A DNA stretch of 64,000 nt from Parvularcula oceani (GTDB lineage: Bacteria > Pseudomonadota > Alphaproteobacteria > Caulobacterales > Parvularculaceae). The stretch spans positions 62,001-126,000 of the forward strand of contig NZ_JPHU01000001.1 of the NCBI RefSeq assembly GCF_000733125.1. Reading direction: 5' to 3'. A program made the position numbers and the translations under genes. Shown here in pieces: positions 36,209-45,406 of the stretch (within the stretch, counting starts at the first letter, position 1; every line of letters begins with the position of its first letter). The notes below the pieces were generated by a model. It did not search any database. It was not told where the DNA came from and saw nothing but the letters and a program-made list of their open reading frames with translations.

Positions 36209-37261
36209 GTGACCGAAGCGCATCTCAACGCCCTGTCGACGGCCGTGCCGGACAATGAGGTCCATGGCCTCTTCAAGGACTTCGCCCGGCGGCAGATCAC
36301 CGACCGCCGCCGTGTGCTCCTCGAGCGCATGATCTCCCGCTCCGGCATAGAGCGCCGCTTCTCGCCGCTCGTTCCCGCGCCGGACGAGGAGGGCATGGAC
36401 GCCGAAGGGTTCTATCGCTTCGGGGATTTCCCGAGCACTGGCCGGCGGATGCGGGTCTATGACCGCGAGGCCGCAGCCCTGGCCGAAAGGGCCGCAAGGG
36501 GCCTTGGGGAAGACTTGTCCGGGGTGACCCATCTCCTCGTGACCTCCTGCACGGGGTTCGCCGCGCCGGGAGTGGACCTCCAGCTCATCGGGCGCCTCGG
36601 CCTGAACCCCGGCGTCGAGCGGACCTTGATCGGTTTCATGGGCTGCTACGCCGCGATCAACGCGCTGCGCCTCGCGCGGCAGATCGTGAAGGCGGAGCCA
36701 GCAGCACGGGTCCTGTGCATCTCGGTCGAGCTCTGCACGCTGCATCTTCAGGAGACGGACGACCTTGAAACGGTCCTGTCCTTCTCGATCTTCGGAGACG
36801 GCTGCGCGGCTGCGCTCATATCCGCCGATGAACGCGGCTTCCGCCTAGATAGCTTCCGCACCGAGGTCATGGCGGACCACCGCGACCTCATCACCTGGGA
36901 CATCGGCGATCAGGGGTTCGACATGGTGCTGTCGGGCGAGGTGCCGGGCGCGCTGCGCACCGGCCTTCCCGCCGCCGCCCGCGCGATCGTGCCGGAAGGG
37001 TGCGGGGAGATCGATCTGTGGGCGGTGCATCCGGGCGGCCGGTCGATCCTCGACGCGGTCGAGAACGCCCTGGAGCTGCCAGCCGGCGCCCTGTCCGCCT
37101 CGCGCAGGGTCCTGCGCGATTACGGCAACATGTCCTCCCCAACCGTCCTCTTCGTTCTCGACGCCATGCAGCGGGAGGCGCCCGCGGCCGGCGCGCCCGG
37201 CCTCGCCCTCGCCTTCGGCCCGGGGCTGACGGCCGAAGCGATGCGCTTCACCGCCGTCTGA
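36209..37261 (+). CDS. type III polyketide synthase (chalcone synthase-like)
   Basis: A 350-residue homodimeric ketosynthase. The catalytic triad is complete: Cys146 in GFMGCYAAINAL, His274 in AVHPGGRSILDA and Asn307 in DYGNMSSPTVLF. CoA-binding and gatekeeper regions fit bacterial type III PKS (VTHLLVTSCTGFAAPGVD). It condenses a CoA starter with malonyl-CoA units, typically giving alkylresorcinols, pyrones or phloroglucinol-type products. The starter cannot be read from sequence. GTG start. Its stop overlaps the start of a methyltransferase gene by one base, and a flavoprotein gene follows, which forms a compact biosynthetic operon. Confidence 0.92.
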   Translation: MTEAHLNALSTAVPDNEVHGLFKDFARRQITDRRRVLLERMISRSGIERRFSPLVPAPDEEGMDAEGFYRFGDFPSTGRRMRVYDREAAALAERAARGLGEDLSGVTHLLVTSCTGFAAPGVDLQLIGRLGLNPGVERTLIGFMGCYAAINALRLARQIVKAEPAARVLCISVELCTLHLQETDDLETVLSFSIFGDGCAAALISADERGFRLDSFRTEVMADHRDLITWDIGDQGFDMVLSGEVPGALRTGLPAAARAIVPEGCGEIDLWAVHPGGRSILDAVENALELPAGALSASRRVLRDYGNMSSPTVLFVLDAMQREAPAAGAPGLALAFGPGLTAEAMRFTAV

Positions 37262-37998
37262 TGCGCGAAGCGGTCTTCCGGCCCTATGGCCGCCGGGCGG
37301 CGCCCCGCGCCCTGCCCGAACGCATGGACGGCGAGACCGCGTTCGAGACCTTCCGCGACACCCTCGAAAGCCTCGCCTCGGTCAATCGGATGACGTTCGG
37401 CTACCGGCCGAACCTGCGCTTTCTCGACCGGGCGCTGGAAAACCGGCGCGGGGCGAAGCCGCTCCTGATCGTGGATGTGGGCAGCGGCTATGGCGACGGG
37501 CTGCGGGCCATGGCCCGCCACCTCGCCGCGCGGGGCGTCGAGGCCGAGCTAGTTGGCGTCGACCGCAACCCCCATGCCGCGCGAGCATCGGTGGAGGTCG
37601 CCATGGAAGAGACGCCGGGCGTCAAGATCAGGTGGATCACGGCTGACGTGTTCGACTATGCGCGGCGGGCGCCGCGGCCCGATCTCGTGACCAGCGCGCT
37701 GTTCACCCATCATCTGGAAGACGAGGCCCTGCCCCGCTTCCTGCGCTGGATGGACGGCACCGCCAGGGCGGGGTGGCTCGTCAACGACCTCTATCGCAGC
37801 CGCTTCGCCGCGGCGGGCTTCGGCCTCGCCGCGACGCTGCTCCGCAAGCATCCCTTCGTCCGGCATGACGGCCCGGTCAGCTTCGCGCGGAGCTTCCGCA
37901 GCGCGGACTGGCGCCGCTTCCTCGCCGAGGCTGAAATCGAAGGGGCGGAGCTGCGTATCGGCGCGCCTTTCCGTCTCTGCGTCGAGAAGCATGTCTGA
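37261..37998 (+). CDS. class I SAM-dependent methyltransferase of the PKS operon
   Basis: A 245-residue methyltransferase with motif I LLIVDVGSGYGDGLRAMARHL (about 69-89), the acidic VGVDRNPHA after beta-2 and DLVTSALFTHHLEDEALPRFLRWM as motifs IV-V. The TALFTHHL pattern is common in methyltransferases paired with bacterial type III PKS genes. It likely methylates the PKS product on oxygen or carbon. ATG overlaps the PKS stop (TGATG) and its end overlaps the next gene by 8 bases, so the three genes are surely co-translated. Confidence 0.85.
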   Translation: MREAVFRPYGRRAAPRALPERMDGETAFETFRDTLESLASVNRMTFGYRPNLRFLDRALENRRGAKPLLIVDVGSGYGDGLRAMARHLAARGVEAELVGVDRNPHAARASVEVAMEETPGVKIRWITADVFDYARRAPRPDLVTSALFTHHLEDEALPRFLRWMDGTARAGWLVNDLYRSRFAAAGFGLAATLLRKHPFVRHDGPVSFARSFRSADWRRFLAEAEIEGAELRIGAPFRLCVEKHV

Positions 37999-39094
37999 GA
38001 CCGTGATCGCCGGCGGCGGCCTGGCTGGCGCCTGCGCCGCCTTCCACCTCGCCCGCGCCGGGCGCGCCGTGACGGTGGTGGAGCGGTCCGCCGGGCCGCA
38101 CGACAAGGTCTGCGGCGAGTTCCTGTCGGCCGGAGCGGCGGGCGAGCTGTCGCGGCTCGGCATCGACCTGCCGGGCCTCGGCGCGCATCCATTGATGAAA
38201 GTCCGCATTGCGAGCCGGGTCGAGGCCCGCGGCGCGGCGCTTCCCTTCGAGGCATGGTCGCTGAGCCGCAGGCGGCTCGATGAAGCGGCGCTGAGCGCGG
38301 CGGAAGCGGCGGGCGCGCGGATCCTGCGCGGCAGCGCGGTCACCGCGGTCGAGAAGAGCGGGCGGGATTGGCGCCTGCGCCTGTCGAGCGGCGAGACGGC
38401 CCAGGCGACATCGTTACTGCTCGCCACGGGCAAGCACGATCTGCGCGGCAGGCCGCGGCCCGAAAGCCTTCATTCGGGGCTCATCGGCCTCAAGCGCTAT
38501 TACCGCCTCGCGCCCGCCGCCGCGGCTTCGCTGCGAGGCAGCGTGGACGTCGCGTTCTTTCCGGGCGGCTATTGCGGGTTCCAGCTCACCGAGAGCGGAG
38601 AGGCGAATGCCTGCCTCGTCGTCTCTCGCGAGCGCCTCGCCGATCTCGGCGGGGATCCGGGCGCGGTCTTTAGGCGCCTTTCAGAAGACTGTCCGCATGC
38701 GGCTGAATTGCTGTCGGATGCGGAAGCGCGAACCGAGAAACCGCTCGCCATCGCGCGCATTCCCTACGGCTATGTCCGCTTCTCGACCGATGGCGCCTAT
38801 TATCTGGGGGACCAGGCGGCGGTCATTCCGTCATTCTGCGGTGAGGGCATGGCGCTTTCCTTGCGCAGCGGGCGCCTCGGCGCAGAAGCCGTGCTGAACG
38901 GCGTTCCGGCAGAACTGTTCCAGCGCCGCTTCGGCCGGCTCGTCTTCGCGCGGGTCAAGGGCGCCGCCCTCCTCTCCCGCCTTCTGGTCAGAGGGGGCGT
39001 CCAGCGGCCCGCCCTCGCGCTTGCCGCTCTCGCGCCCGGCCTCGTCACGCAGCTCGCCGCCGCGACGCGGACGCCTCAGCCTTCCTCGTCATAG
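37991..39094 (+). CDS. FAD-dependent oxidoreductase (geranylgeranyl reductase/hydroxylase-like)
   Basis: A 367-residue flavoprotein with the FAD-binding N-terminus VIAGGGLAGACAAFHLARAG (GxGxxG type) and VCGEFLSAGA. The late YYLGDQAAVIPSFCGEGMALSLRSG, the GD motif, contacts the flavin. This is the group that holds geranylgeranyl reductases and aromatic hydroxylases (UbiH-like). In the operon it probably oxidises or hydroxylates the ring of the methylated polyketide, possibly toward a quinone (inference). Start ATG lies within the end of the methyltransferase gene. The last 19 bases overlap the convergent metalloprotease gene. Confidence 0.82.
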   Translation: MSETVIAGGGLAGACAAFHLARAGRAVTVVERSAGPHDKVCGEFLSAGAAGELSRLGIDLPGLGAHPLMKVRIASRVEARGAALPFEAWSLSRRRLDEAALSAAEAAGARILRGSAVTAVEKSGRDWRLRLSSGETAQATSLLLATGKHDLRGRPRPESLHSGLIGLKRYYRLAPAAAASLRGSVDVAFFPGGYCGFQLTESGEANACLVVSRERLADLGGDPGAVFRRLSEDCPHAAELLSDAEARTEKPLAIARIPYGYVRFSTDGAYYLGDQAAVIPSFCGEGMALSLRSGRLGAEAVLNGVPAELFQRRFGRLVFARVKGAALLSRLLVRGGVQRPALALAALAPGLVTQLAAATRTPQPSSS

Positions 39095-39471
39095 GCTTCG
39101 TCCTCAAGGCCATACATGTCGTCGTCCGACAGGCCGAAATGGTGCCCGATCTCGTGAACGAGCACATGGCGCACGAGCTCTTCGAGGCTGTCCGGCCCCG
39201 TCTGCCACATGCGCAGGATCGGGCGGCGATAGAGGAAGACCATGTCCGGCTGGGTGGAGACGTCGAAGAGGCTCTTCTGCGTGACGTCGACGCCCTGATA
39301 GAGCCCGAGCAGCTCCATCGGGTCGCCTATGCCGAGATCGGCCAGAACGTCCGGGTCGGCATAGTCCGCGACCCGGATCATCACGTCCTGCGACAGCCGC
39401 CGGAAGGGCTCGGGCAGTTCCTCATAGGCGGCCTGCGCCATCTGTTCGAAGGTTTCGAGATCGGGCTTCAT
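39076..39471 (-). CDS. minimal metallopeptidase family protein (zincin-like)
   Basis: A 131-residue protein of the small zincin-like family (PF06262 type). The zinc motif HEIGHHFGLSDDDM lies at residues 106-119, near the C-terminus, and the rest includes a helical N-terminus (MKPDLETFEQMAQAAYEELP). Length is typical. Substrates are unknown. It overlaps the upstream phosphatase gene by 4 bases (ATGA), so the pair is co-translated. Confidence 0.88.
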   Translation of the reverse strand: MKPDLETFEQMAQAAYEELPEPFRRLSQDVMIRVADYADPDVLADLGIGDPMELLGLYQGVDVTQKSLFDVSTQPDMVFLYRRPILRMWQTGPDSLEELVRHVLVHEIGHHFGLSDDDMYGLEDEAYDEEG

Positions 39472-40274
39472 TCCTCGAGCCTCGCTGCGTATTCGCGCCA
39501 GCTTTCCGCGTGACCGACGCAGAGCATCGGCGCGTCCCTCTGCGCGACCGGCCTGTAAGGCGCGCCCTTGGGCAGCATGCCGGTGCGCCCGCCCGCCTCG
39601 TCCACGAGAAGGACGCCGGGCGCGTGGTCCCAGACCGTCATCTTGTATTGGAGCACGAAATCCGCCTCGCCCCGCGCGATATCGAGATAGGCCCAGGCCG
39701 AGCAGCGGCCCGCATGGGTGCCGCCCGCCTCTTCGAAGACCGCTGCATAGCGTGAGCGGAGGGGCTCCTCGACATACATGCTCGAATAGTCGCCGTAAGC
39801 CTCCTCGAACGGCACGCCCTCGCGTCCTCTCAGCCGGTCATCGCCGAAATAGGCGCCTGCGCCGCGCTCGGCGATGGCGCAGCGGCCGTCGGTCGGCGGG
39901 AAGATCAGGCCCAGCACCGTCTCGCCGCCCTTGATCAACGCGGCCATCAGCGCGAACCGCTCCTTGCCGGCAACGAAATTGCCGGTGCCGTCGACGGGAT
40001 CGACCACCCAGACGGCATCGGCGCCAAGCCGCTTCATCGTCTCGGAGTCGGCGCTGACGGTTTCCTCGCCGACAAAGGCGGACCCGGGAACCAGCGCCGG
40101 AAGGCGCCGCGCCAGAAGGGCCTCCGCCTCGCGGTCGGCGACCGTGACGAGGTCCTGCGGCCCGGACTTCTCGTCGATCTGATCGTCGTCGAGCGACCGG
40201 AAACGCGGCAGCACCGCCTCTTCGGCGACTTCGCGGAGGATCGTCTCGACATCTTGGGCAAGGCTGTCAGTCAT
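39468..40274 (-). CDS. inositol monophosphatase family phosphatase
   Basis: A 268-residue lithium-sensitive-type phosphatase. The metal ligands are GEETVSAD (Glu), WVVDPVDGTGNFVAGKERFAL (Asp-x-x-Asp-Gly-Thr) and a late TVWDHAPGVLLVDEAGG. The family includes inositol-1-phosphatase, 3'(2'),5'-bisphosphate nucleotidase (CysQ) and histidinol-phosphate phosphatase; sequence alone does not decide. It is coupled to the metallopeptidase gene downstream. Confidence 0.85.
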   Translation of the reverse strand: MTDSLAQDVETILREVAEEAVLPRFRSLDDDQIDEKSGPQDLVTVADREAEALLARRLPALVPGSAFVGEETVSADSETMKRLGADAVWVVDPVDGTGNFVAGKERFALMAALIKGGETVLGLIFPPTDGRCAIAERGAGAYFGDDRLRGREGVPFEEAYGDYSSMYVEEPLRSRYAAVFEEAGGTHAGRCSAWAYLDIARGEADFVLQYKMTVWDHAPGVLLVDEAGGRTGMLPKGAPYRPVAQRDAPMLCVGHAESWREYAARLEE

Positions 40275-40329
40275 TGCGGGTCCCGAAGCTGGCTCCGAGC
40301 TGCGATGTGGCCTCGCCTGGCGCCTGCGT

Positions 40330-40368
40330 CCACAGGCCGGGGCACGTGTCTCGCGCCCCGGCCTGTGG
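40330..40368. terminator. long hairpin after fadB-like gene
   Basis: A perfect 14-base-pair stem (CCACAGGCCGGGGC paired with GCCCCGGCCTGTGG) with an 11-base loop, just beyond the stop of the multifunctional fatty-acid oxidation gene. No T run follows on the minus strand, so it may act as a Rho-assisted terminator or protect the 3' end. Confidence 0.55.
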
Positions 40369-40376
40369 CTGACCGT

Positions 40377-42587
40377 TCAGGCCGCAGCCTTTTCCGCTTG
40401 GCCGTAGAGGGTCTGGCCCTTTTCGGCGAGGTCGCGGAACATCTGCGGCGGCGTGAATTTTTCGCCGTGCTTCTGGGCGAGGCTGTCGGCCGTCCGCACG
40501 AACTCTTCGAGCCCGATCGTATCGATGTGGCTCATCGGGCCGCCGGTCCAGGGGGCGAAGCCCCAGCCGAAGATCGCGCCGAGATCGGCCGATTGCGGAT
40601 CGTGGACGACGTCCTGCGCATACATGCGCGCGGCGGCGACGAGCTGGACATACATGAGGCGTTCCTTGACCTCGTCCGCGCTCGGCTGATCGTTCTGAAG
40701 CGGGAAGTGGTCGGAGAGGCCCTTCCAGATCTCCTTCTTTCCGCCCTCGGGATAGTCGTAGAAGCCCTTGCCGACCTTGCGGCCCTTGCGGCCGAGATCC
40801 TCGACGAAGAGCTTCAATAGGTCCTCGACGCCATTGGGCGTATAATCGTCGCCCTCCTCCTCCATCGCGGACTGCGCGATCGACCAGCCGAGTTCCTGGC
40901 TCGTCTCGTCCATCAGGGCGAGCGGGCCGACCGGCATGCCCATATGGACCGCGCAATTGTCGATGAGGGCGGGGTTGATGCCCTCCTTCACCATCAGCGC
41001 GGCCTCGTTGAGATACGGGACCACCACGGAGTTGCAGTAGAAGCCGCGCGCGTCGGCGACGACGATCGGGGTCTTCTTGATCTTCTGGACATAGTCGAGG
41101 GCGGTGGCGAGCGCCTTGTCCCCGCAGCCCTCGGGCGTGATGATCTCGACTAGCGGCATCTTGTCGACCGGCGAGAAGAAGTGGATGCCGATGAAGTCCT
41201 TCGAACGCTCGAAGTTCTTGGCGAGGTTCTTGATCGGGATGGTCGAGGTGTTGGACGCGAAGATGACGTCGTCGCGGATCACCGCCTGGGTCTTCTCGGT
41301 CACGTCCTTCTTGACCTTGGGATCCTCGAAGACCGCCTCGATGATGAGGTCGACATCGGCGAGGTCGTTATAGTCCGCAGTCGGCTGGATCCGGCCGAGC
41401 ATCTCCTCGGATTTCTCCTTGGAGAGCTTGCCGCGCGAGATGGCCTTCTCGTTCAGCTTGACCGAATAGCCCTTGCCCTTCTCGGCGGCTTCCACGTCAC
41501 GGTCGAGGAGCACGACCTCGCAGCCTGCGCGCGCGGTGACATAGGCGATGCCAGCTCCCATCATGCCCGCGCCGAGGACGCCGACCTTCCTGAGTTCGGC
41601 CTTCGGCACGCCCTCTGGGCGCGCCATGCCCTTCTCCGCCGCACCCTTGTTCACGAACAGGGTGCGGATCATGTTCTTGGCCTGCGGCTCCATCAGGCAC
41701 TGGGTGAAGTACTTGCTCTCGATCCTGAGCGCGGTGTCGAAGGGCACGATGGCCCCTTCGTAGATCGCCGAGAGGATGCGGCGCACCGCCGGGTAGTTGT
41801 GATTGGTCGCGCCCTGAGCCATGGCCGAGGCGCCGGCATAGACGGGCACTGCGCGCGGATCCATCGCGCCCGCGCCGCCGGGGATCTTGAAGCCCTTCTT
41901 GTCCCAGCGCTGGACCGATTTCGGGTTCTCCCTGCACCAGGCCTTGGCGCTCTCGACGAGCTCCCCGTGCGGGACGATCTCGTCGATATATCCCGCGGCC
42001 TTGGCTTCTTCGGCCTTCATCGGCTTGCCGAGCGAGCAGTCCTGGATCGCCTTCTGCACGCCTGCCAGCCGCTGGGTCCGCTGGGTGCCGCCCGCGCCCG
42101 GGATGAGGCCGACCTGCACCTCGGGCTGGCCGAGCTGCACCTTGCCATTGTCCGAAGCGAAGCGCTGGTGGCAGGCGAGCGCCAGTTCCATTCCGCCGCC
42201 GAGCGCGAGGCCGTTGATCGCCGCTGCGACCGGCTTGGCCGTCGCCTGCCCCTTCATCAGCGCCTTGGGATCCTGCCCCGCCGTCTCCATCCTGCGAAGA
42301 GCGTTCTGCAGGCGGAGGTTCGCCTCGTAGATGTCCTTGGGGCCGGCATCCTTCGGCATGCCGCCGAACATGGTGAGGTCCGCGCCCGCGAGGAAGCCGC
42401 TTTCCTTGCCGGAGGTGACGACGAGGCCCTTGATATCCTCATTCGCGGCGAACTCGTCCATGAACGCCGTGAACTCGTCGATGAGGTCGCCGTTCCAGAC
42501 ATTCATCGACTTGCCCGGCAGGTCGATCGTCATGACGGCGATGCCGTCGGCGTCGGTTTCTATGCTGAAGGTCTTGTAGTCGGCCAT
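40377..42587 (-). CDS. fadJ: multifunctional enoyl-CoA hydratase/3-hydroxyacyl-CoA dehydrogenase
   Basis: A 736-residue beta-oxidation enzyme. The N-terminal crotonase domain (about 1-190) has GFLAGADLTMFGG and AAINGLALGGGMELALACH. A linker helix leads to the NAD-binding domain from about 330 (KVGVLGAGMMGAGIAYVTARAG) with ASNTSTIPI and the catalytic His in IGIHFFSPVDKMPLVEII. Two C-terminal dehydrogenase domains follow to about 715. It hydrates enoyl-CoA and oxidises the hydroxy product. It sits downstream of the thiolase gene on the same strand, the usual pairing. Whether it is FadB or FadJ class is not decided. Confidence 0.92.
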   Translation of the reverse strand: MADYKTFSIETDADGIAVMTIDLPGKSMNVWNGDLIDEFTAFMDEFAANEDIKGLVVTSGKESGFLAGADLTMFGGMPKDAGPKDIYEANLRLQNALRRMETAGQDPKALMKGQATAKPVAAAINGLALGGGMELALACHQRFASDNGKVQLGQPEVQVGLIPGAGGTQRTQRLAGVQKAIQDCSLGKPMKAEEAKAAGYIDEIVPHGELVESAKAWCRENPKSVQRWDKKGFKIPGGAGAMDPRAVPVYAGASAMAQGATNHNYPAVRRILSAIYEGAIVPFDTALRIESKYFTQCLMEPQAKNMIRTLFVNKGAAEKGMARPEGVPKAELRKVGVLGAGMMGAGIAYVTARAGCEVVLLDRDVEAAEKGKGYSVKLNEKAISRGKLSKEKSEEMLGRIQPTADYNDLADVDLIIEAVFEDPKVKKDVTEKTQAVIRDDVIFASNTSTIPIKNLAKNFERSKDFIGIHFFSPVDKMPLVEIITPEGCGDKALATALDYVQKIKKTPIVVADARGFYCNSVVVPYLNEAALMVKEGINPALIDNCAVHMGMPVGPLALMDETSQELGWSIAQSAMEEEGDDYTPNGVEDLLKLFVEDLGRKGRKVGKGFYDYPEGGKKEIWKGLSDHFPLQNDQPSADEVKERLMYVQLVAAARMYAQDVVHDPQSADLGAIFGWGFAPWTGGPMSHIDTIGLEEFVRTADSLAQKHGEKFTPPQMFRDLAEKGQTLYGQAEKAAA

Positions 42588-42624
42588 GGGGTTCTCCCGT
42601 TGTCACCGCCGCCGTGTCCTCATC

Positions 42625-42738
42625 CCAGATCGGGGATCTGGATCTCTCCCCAAGGGGAGAGGTGGTCCGGGCAGCGTACTGTTTTCTTCGTCCGCCGACC
42701 TCTCCCTCGGGAGAGGTCGAAGCCGCCTCGGCGGCTTC
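42625..42738. repeat. cluster of four short palindromes between fadA and fadJ
   Basis: Four near-adjacent inverted repeats: CCAGATC-3-GATCTGG (42625-42641), CTCTCCCC-AA-GGGGAGAG (42644-42661), GACCTCTCCC-TC-GGGAGAGGTC (42697-42718) and GAAGCCGCC-TC-GGCGGCTTC (42719-42738). The second and third share the CTCTCCC core. This looks like a dispersed intergenic palindromic repeat (REP/BIME type) that probably recurs elsewhere in the genome. It could also set the ratio of the two transcripts. Confidence 0.75.
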
Positions 42739-42748
42739 GGCTGAGGGG

Positions 42749-43963
<1,215 letters not shown>

Positions 43964-44166
43964 GGATGTCTCCTCGGGGATGGCGCGCGCTCGGTTCGGC
44001 GCCAAGCTGCGTTGCGGTCGCGCGGAAGCTATAAGACCCTCCTATCCGCTGGCAACGGGTGTCCGCAGCCCTTTCGCCGCACTCGGCACCCGCCCCGGTT
44101 GCGCGGTGGGCGCTGGACCTCGCCTCGTCCCGGCGCGACAAGGGCAGCGAATGAGGAGCGCGCGAT

Positions 44167-44820
44167 TTGCACCCCGCCGTGAAGATTCTGATAGGGCTGA
44201 TCGCGCTCGGCGTGCTGGGCGTGCTCAGCATCCATCTGGGCGTGACGGGACCGGGCGCACGGACGCTGGAGGCGAGGATCGCGGAAGCTGTCGAGGCGGC
44301 ATTGCACGAGGGCGGCCATGACTGGGCCCGCGTTAGGGTCGAAGGTCAGCGCGCCGTGCTGACCGGCATCGCGCCGACGCGGGAGGCGCTCGCGGCCGCG
44401 CGCCGGAGCGCAGCGCGGGCAGTCTCGATCGGCGGCCCGGTCGCAGGGGGCGTGACGGCCGTGAATATAGGAGAAGCTGATATCGCGCCCCTCGACACGG
44501 CGATCCTGCCGACGGCGCGCCCCTTCATCCTCCGCCTGTCGCGCAGCTCCGGCGGCCTGACGGCGGAAGGTTTCGTGCCCGACCCCGATTTCGAGAGGCG
44601 GCTGGGCCTGCTCGGGGCGGGGGGCAGTGTGCAGGTGGCGCGCGGCATGCCCGATCCGGCATGGCGCGGCCTCGCGCTCGAAGCGGCCGGCATCCTGCCG
44701 GAGGATGCCGGGCTCAGCCTCACCGACCGGCGCCTCGTCCTGACCGGGAACTGGAACGCTGCCAGCCGCGCGACGATCGCGGACCGGCTGCCCCCCGGCT
44801 ACGAAGTGGTAATGCCATGA
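44167..44820 (+). CDS. membrane-anchored BON-like envelope protein
   Basis: A 217-residue protein with one N-terminal hydrophobic helix (VKILIGLIALGVLGVLSIHLG) and a domain outside the membrane. Segments such as RIAEAVEAALHEGGHDWARVRVEGQRAVLTGIAPT and a later repeat near SLTDRRLVLTGNW resemble BON domains, which bind lipid or partner proteins. Similar proteins in alphaproteobacteria often sit upstream of OmpA-type genes. TTG start with GAGGAG 7 bases upstream. Its stop overlaps the next start (ATGA). Function unknown. Confidence 0.6.
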   Translation: MHPAVKILIGLIALGVLGVLSIHLGVTGPGARTLEARIAEAVEAALHEGGHDWARVRVEGQRAVLTGIAPTREALAAARRSAARAVSIGGPVAGGVTAVNIGEADIAPLDTAILPTARPFILRLSRSSGGLTAEGFVPDPDFERRLGLLGAGGSVQVARGMPDPAWRGLALEAAGILPEDAGLSLTDRRLVLTGNWNAASRATIADRLPPGYEVVMP

Positions 44821-45209
44821 TCTGGCTGATCGCGCAGATGTGGCTCGCCTTGCTGATCGCCTTCTGCCTCGGCCTGTTCATCGGCTGGTGGGCCCGGCCG
44901 CCGCGCCGCGTGCCGTCTCCGCACCGCAAGGACAGCGATCCGGGCACGGTGCGGCAGGCCCCGCTTTCCGCGGCGCGCCCGGAGCCGCCGCGGAGCGCGG
45001 ACGGCCCCGCCGACGACCTGACCCGCCTGCGCGGCATCGGCCCGCATTACGCGCGCCTGCTGCAGGACAACGGGATCCGGACCTTCCGCCAGCTCGCCGA
45101 GCTGACGCCCGAGCAGATCGCCTGGCTCGACGTGAAGCTCGGCGCGGGCGAGCGGATCGAGCGAGAGGACTGGGCGGGGCAGGCGCGCGCCCTCCTGCGC
45201 AGCGGCTGA
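44817..45209 (+). CDS. membrane-anchored helix-hairpin-helix domain protein
   Basis: A 130-residue protein with an N-terminal membrane helix (MIWLIAQMWLALLIAFCLGLFIGWW) and a proline-rich linker. The C-terminal helix-hairpin-helix-like domain reads LTRLRGIGPHYARLLQDNGIRTFRQLAELTPEQI. This C-terminal pattern matches the domains (DUF4332-like) seen at the ends of some alphaproteobacterial envelope or ribosome-linked proteins. It is coupled to the BON-like gene. Role unknown. Confidence 0.65.
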   Translation: MIWLIAQMWLALLIAFCLGLFIGWWARPPRRVPSPHRKDSDPGTVRQAPLSAARPEPPRSADGPADDLTRLRGIGPHYARLLQDNGIRTFRQLAELTPEQIAWLDVKLGAGERIEREDWAGQARALLRSG

Positions 45210-45255
45210 CCGGCTTCCGCTGGCCAAGCTGCGGTGCTAGGCCCGCTCCACCGTC

Positions 45256-45329
45256 GGGCCTGTAGCTCAATTGGTTAGAGCTGGCGGCTCATAACCGCTA
45301 GGTTGGGGGTTCGAGTCCCTCCGGGCCTA
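45256..45329 (+). tRNA. tRNA with CAU anticodon (Ile2 favoured over elongator Met)
   Basis: A full cloverleaf of 74 nt to the discriminator base: acceptor GGGCCTG/CGGGCCT, D stem GCTC/GAGC, anticodon stem GGCGG/CCGCT with loop CTCATAA, T arm GGGGG-TTCGAGT-CCCTC, discriminator A. The genome has CC then G after it, so CCA is added later. CAU fits Met or lysidine-modified Ile2. Base pairs C4-G69 and C5-G68 match known TilS determinants, which favours Ile2. The D stem is not that of initiator tRNA. Confidence 0.9.
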
Positions 45330-45406
45330 CCGGCGGCCTTGCGCAGGAAGCGAAGCGGATTCAGAAGCCTCCTCCCCATCGTCATTTTCGCGCCCATATC
45401 GCTTCC

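Noticed and set aside
35348..36745. 465-codon minus-strand frame across mazG and the PKS
   Set aside because: Runs antisense through two well-supported genes with no family resemblance.
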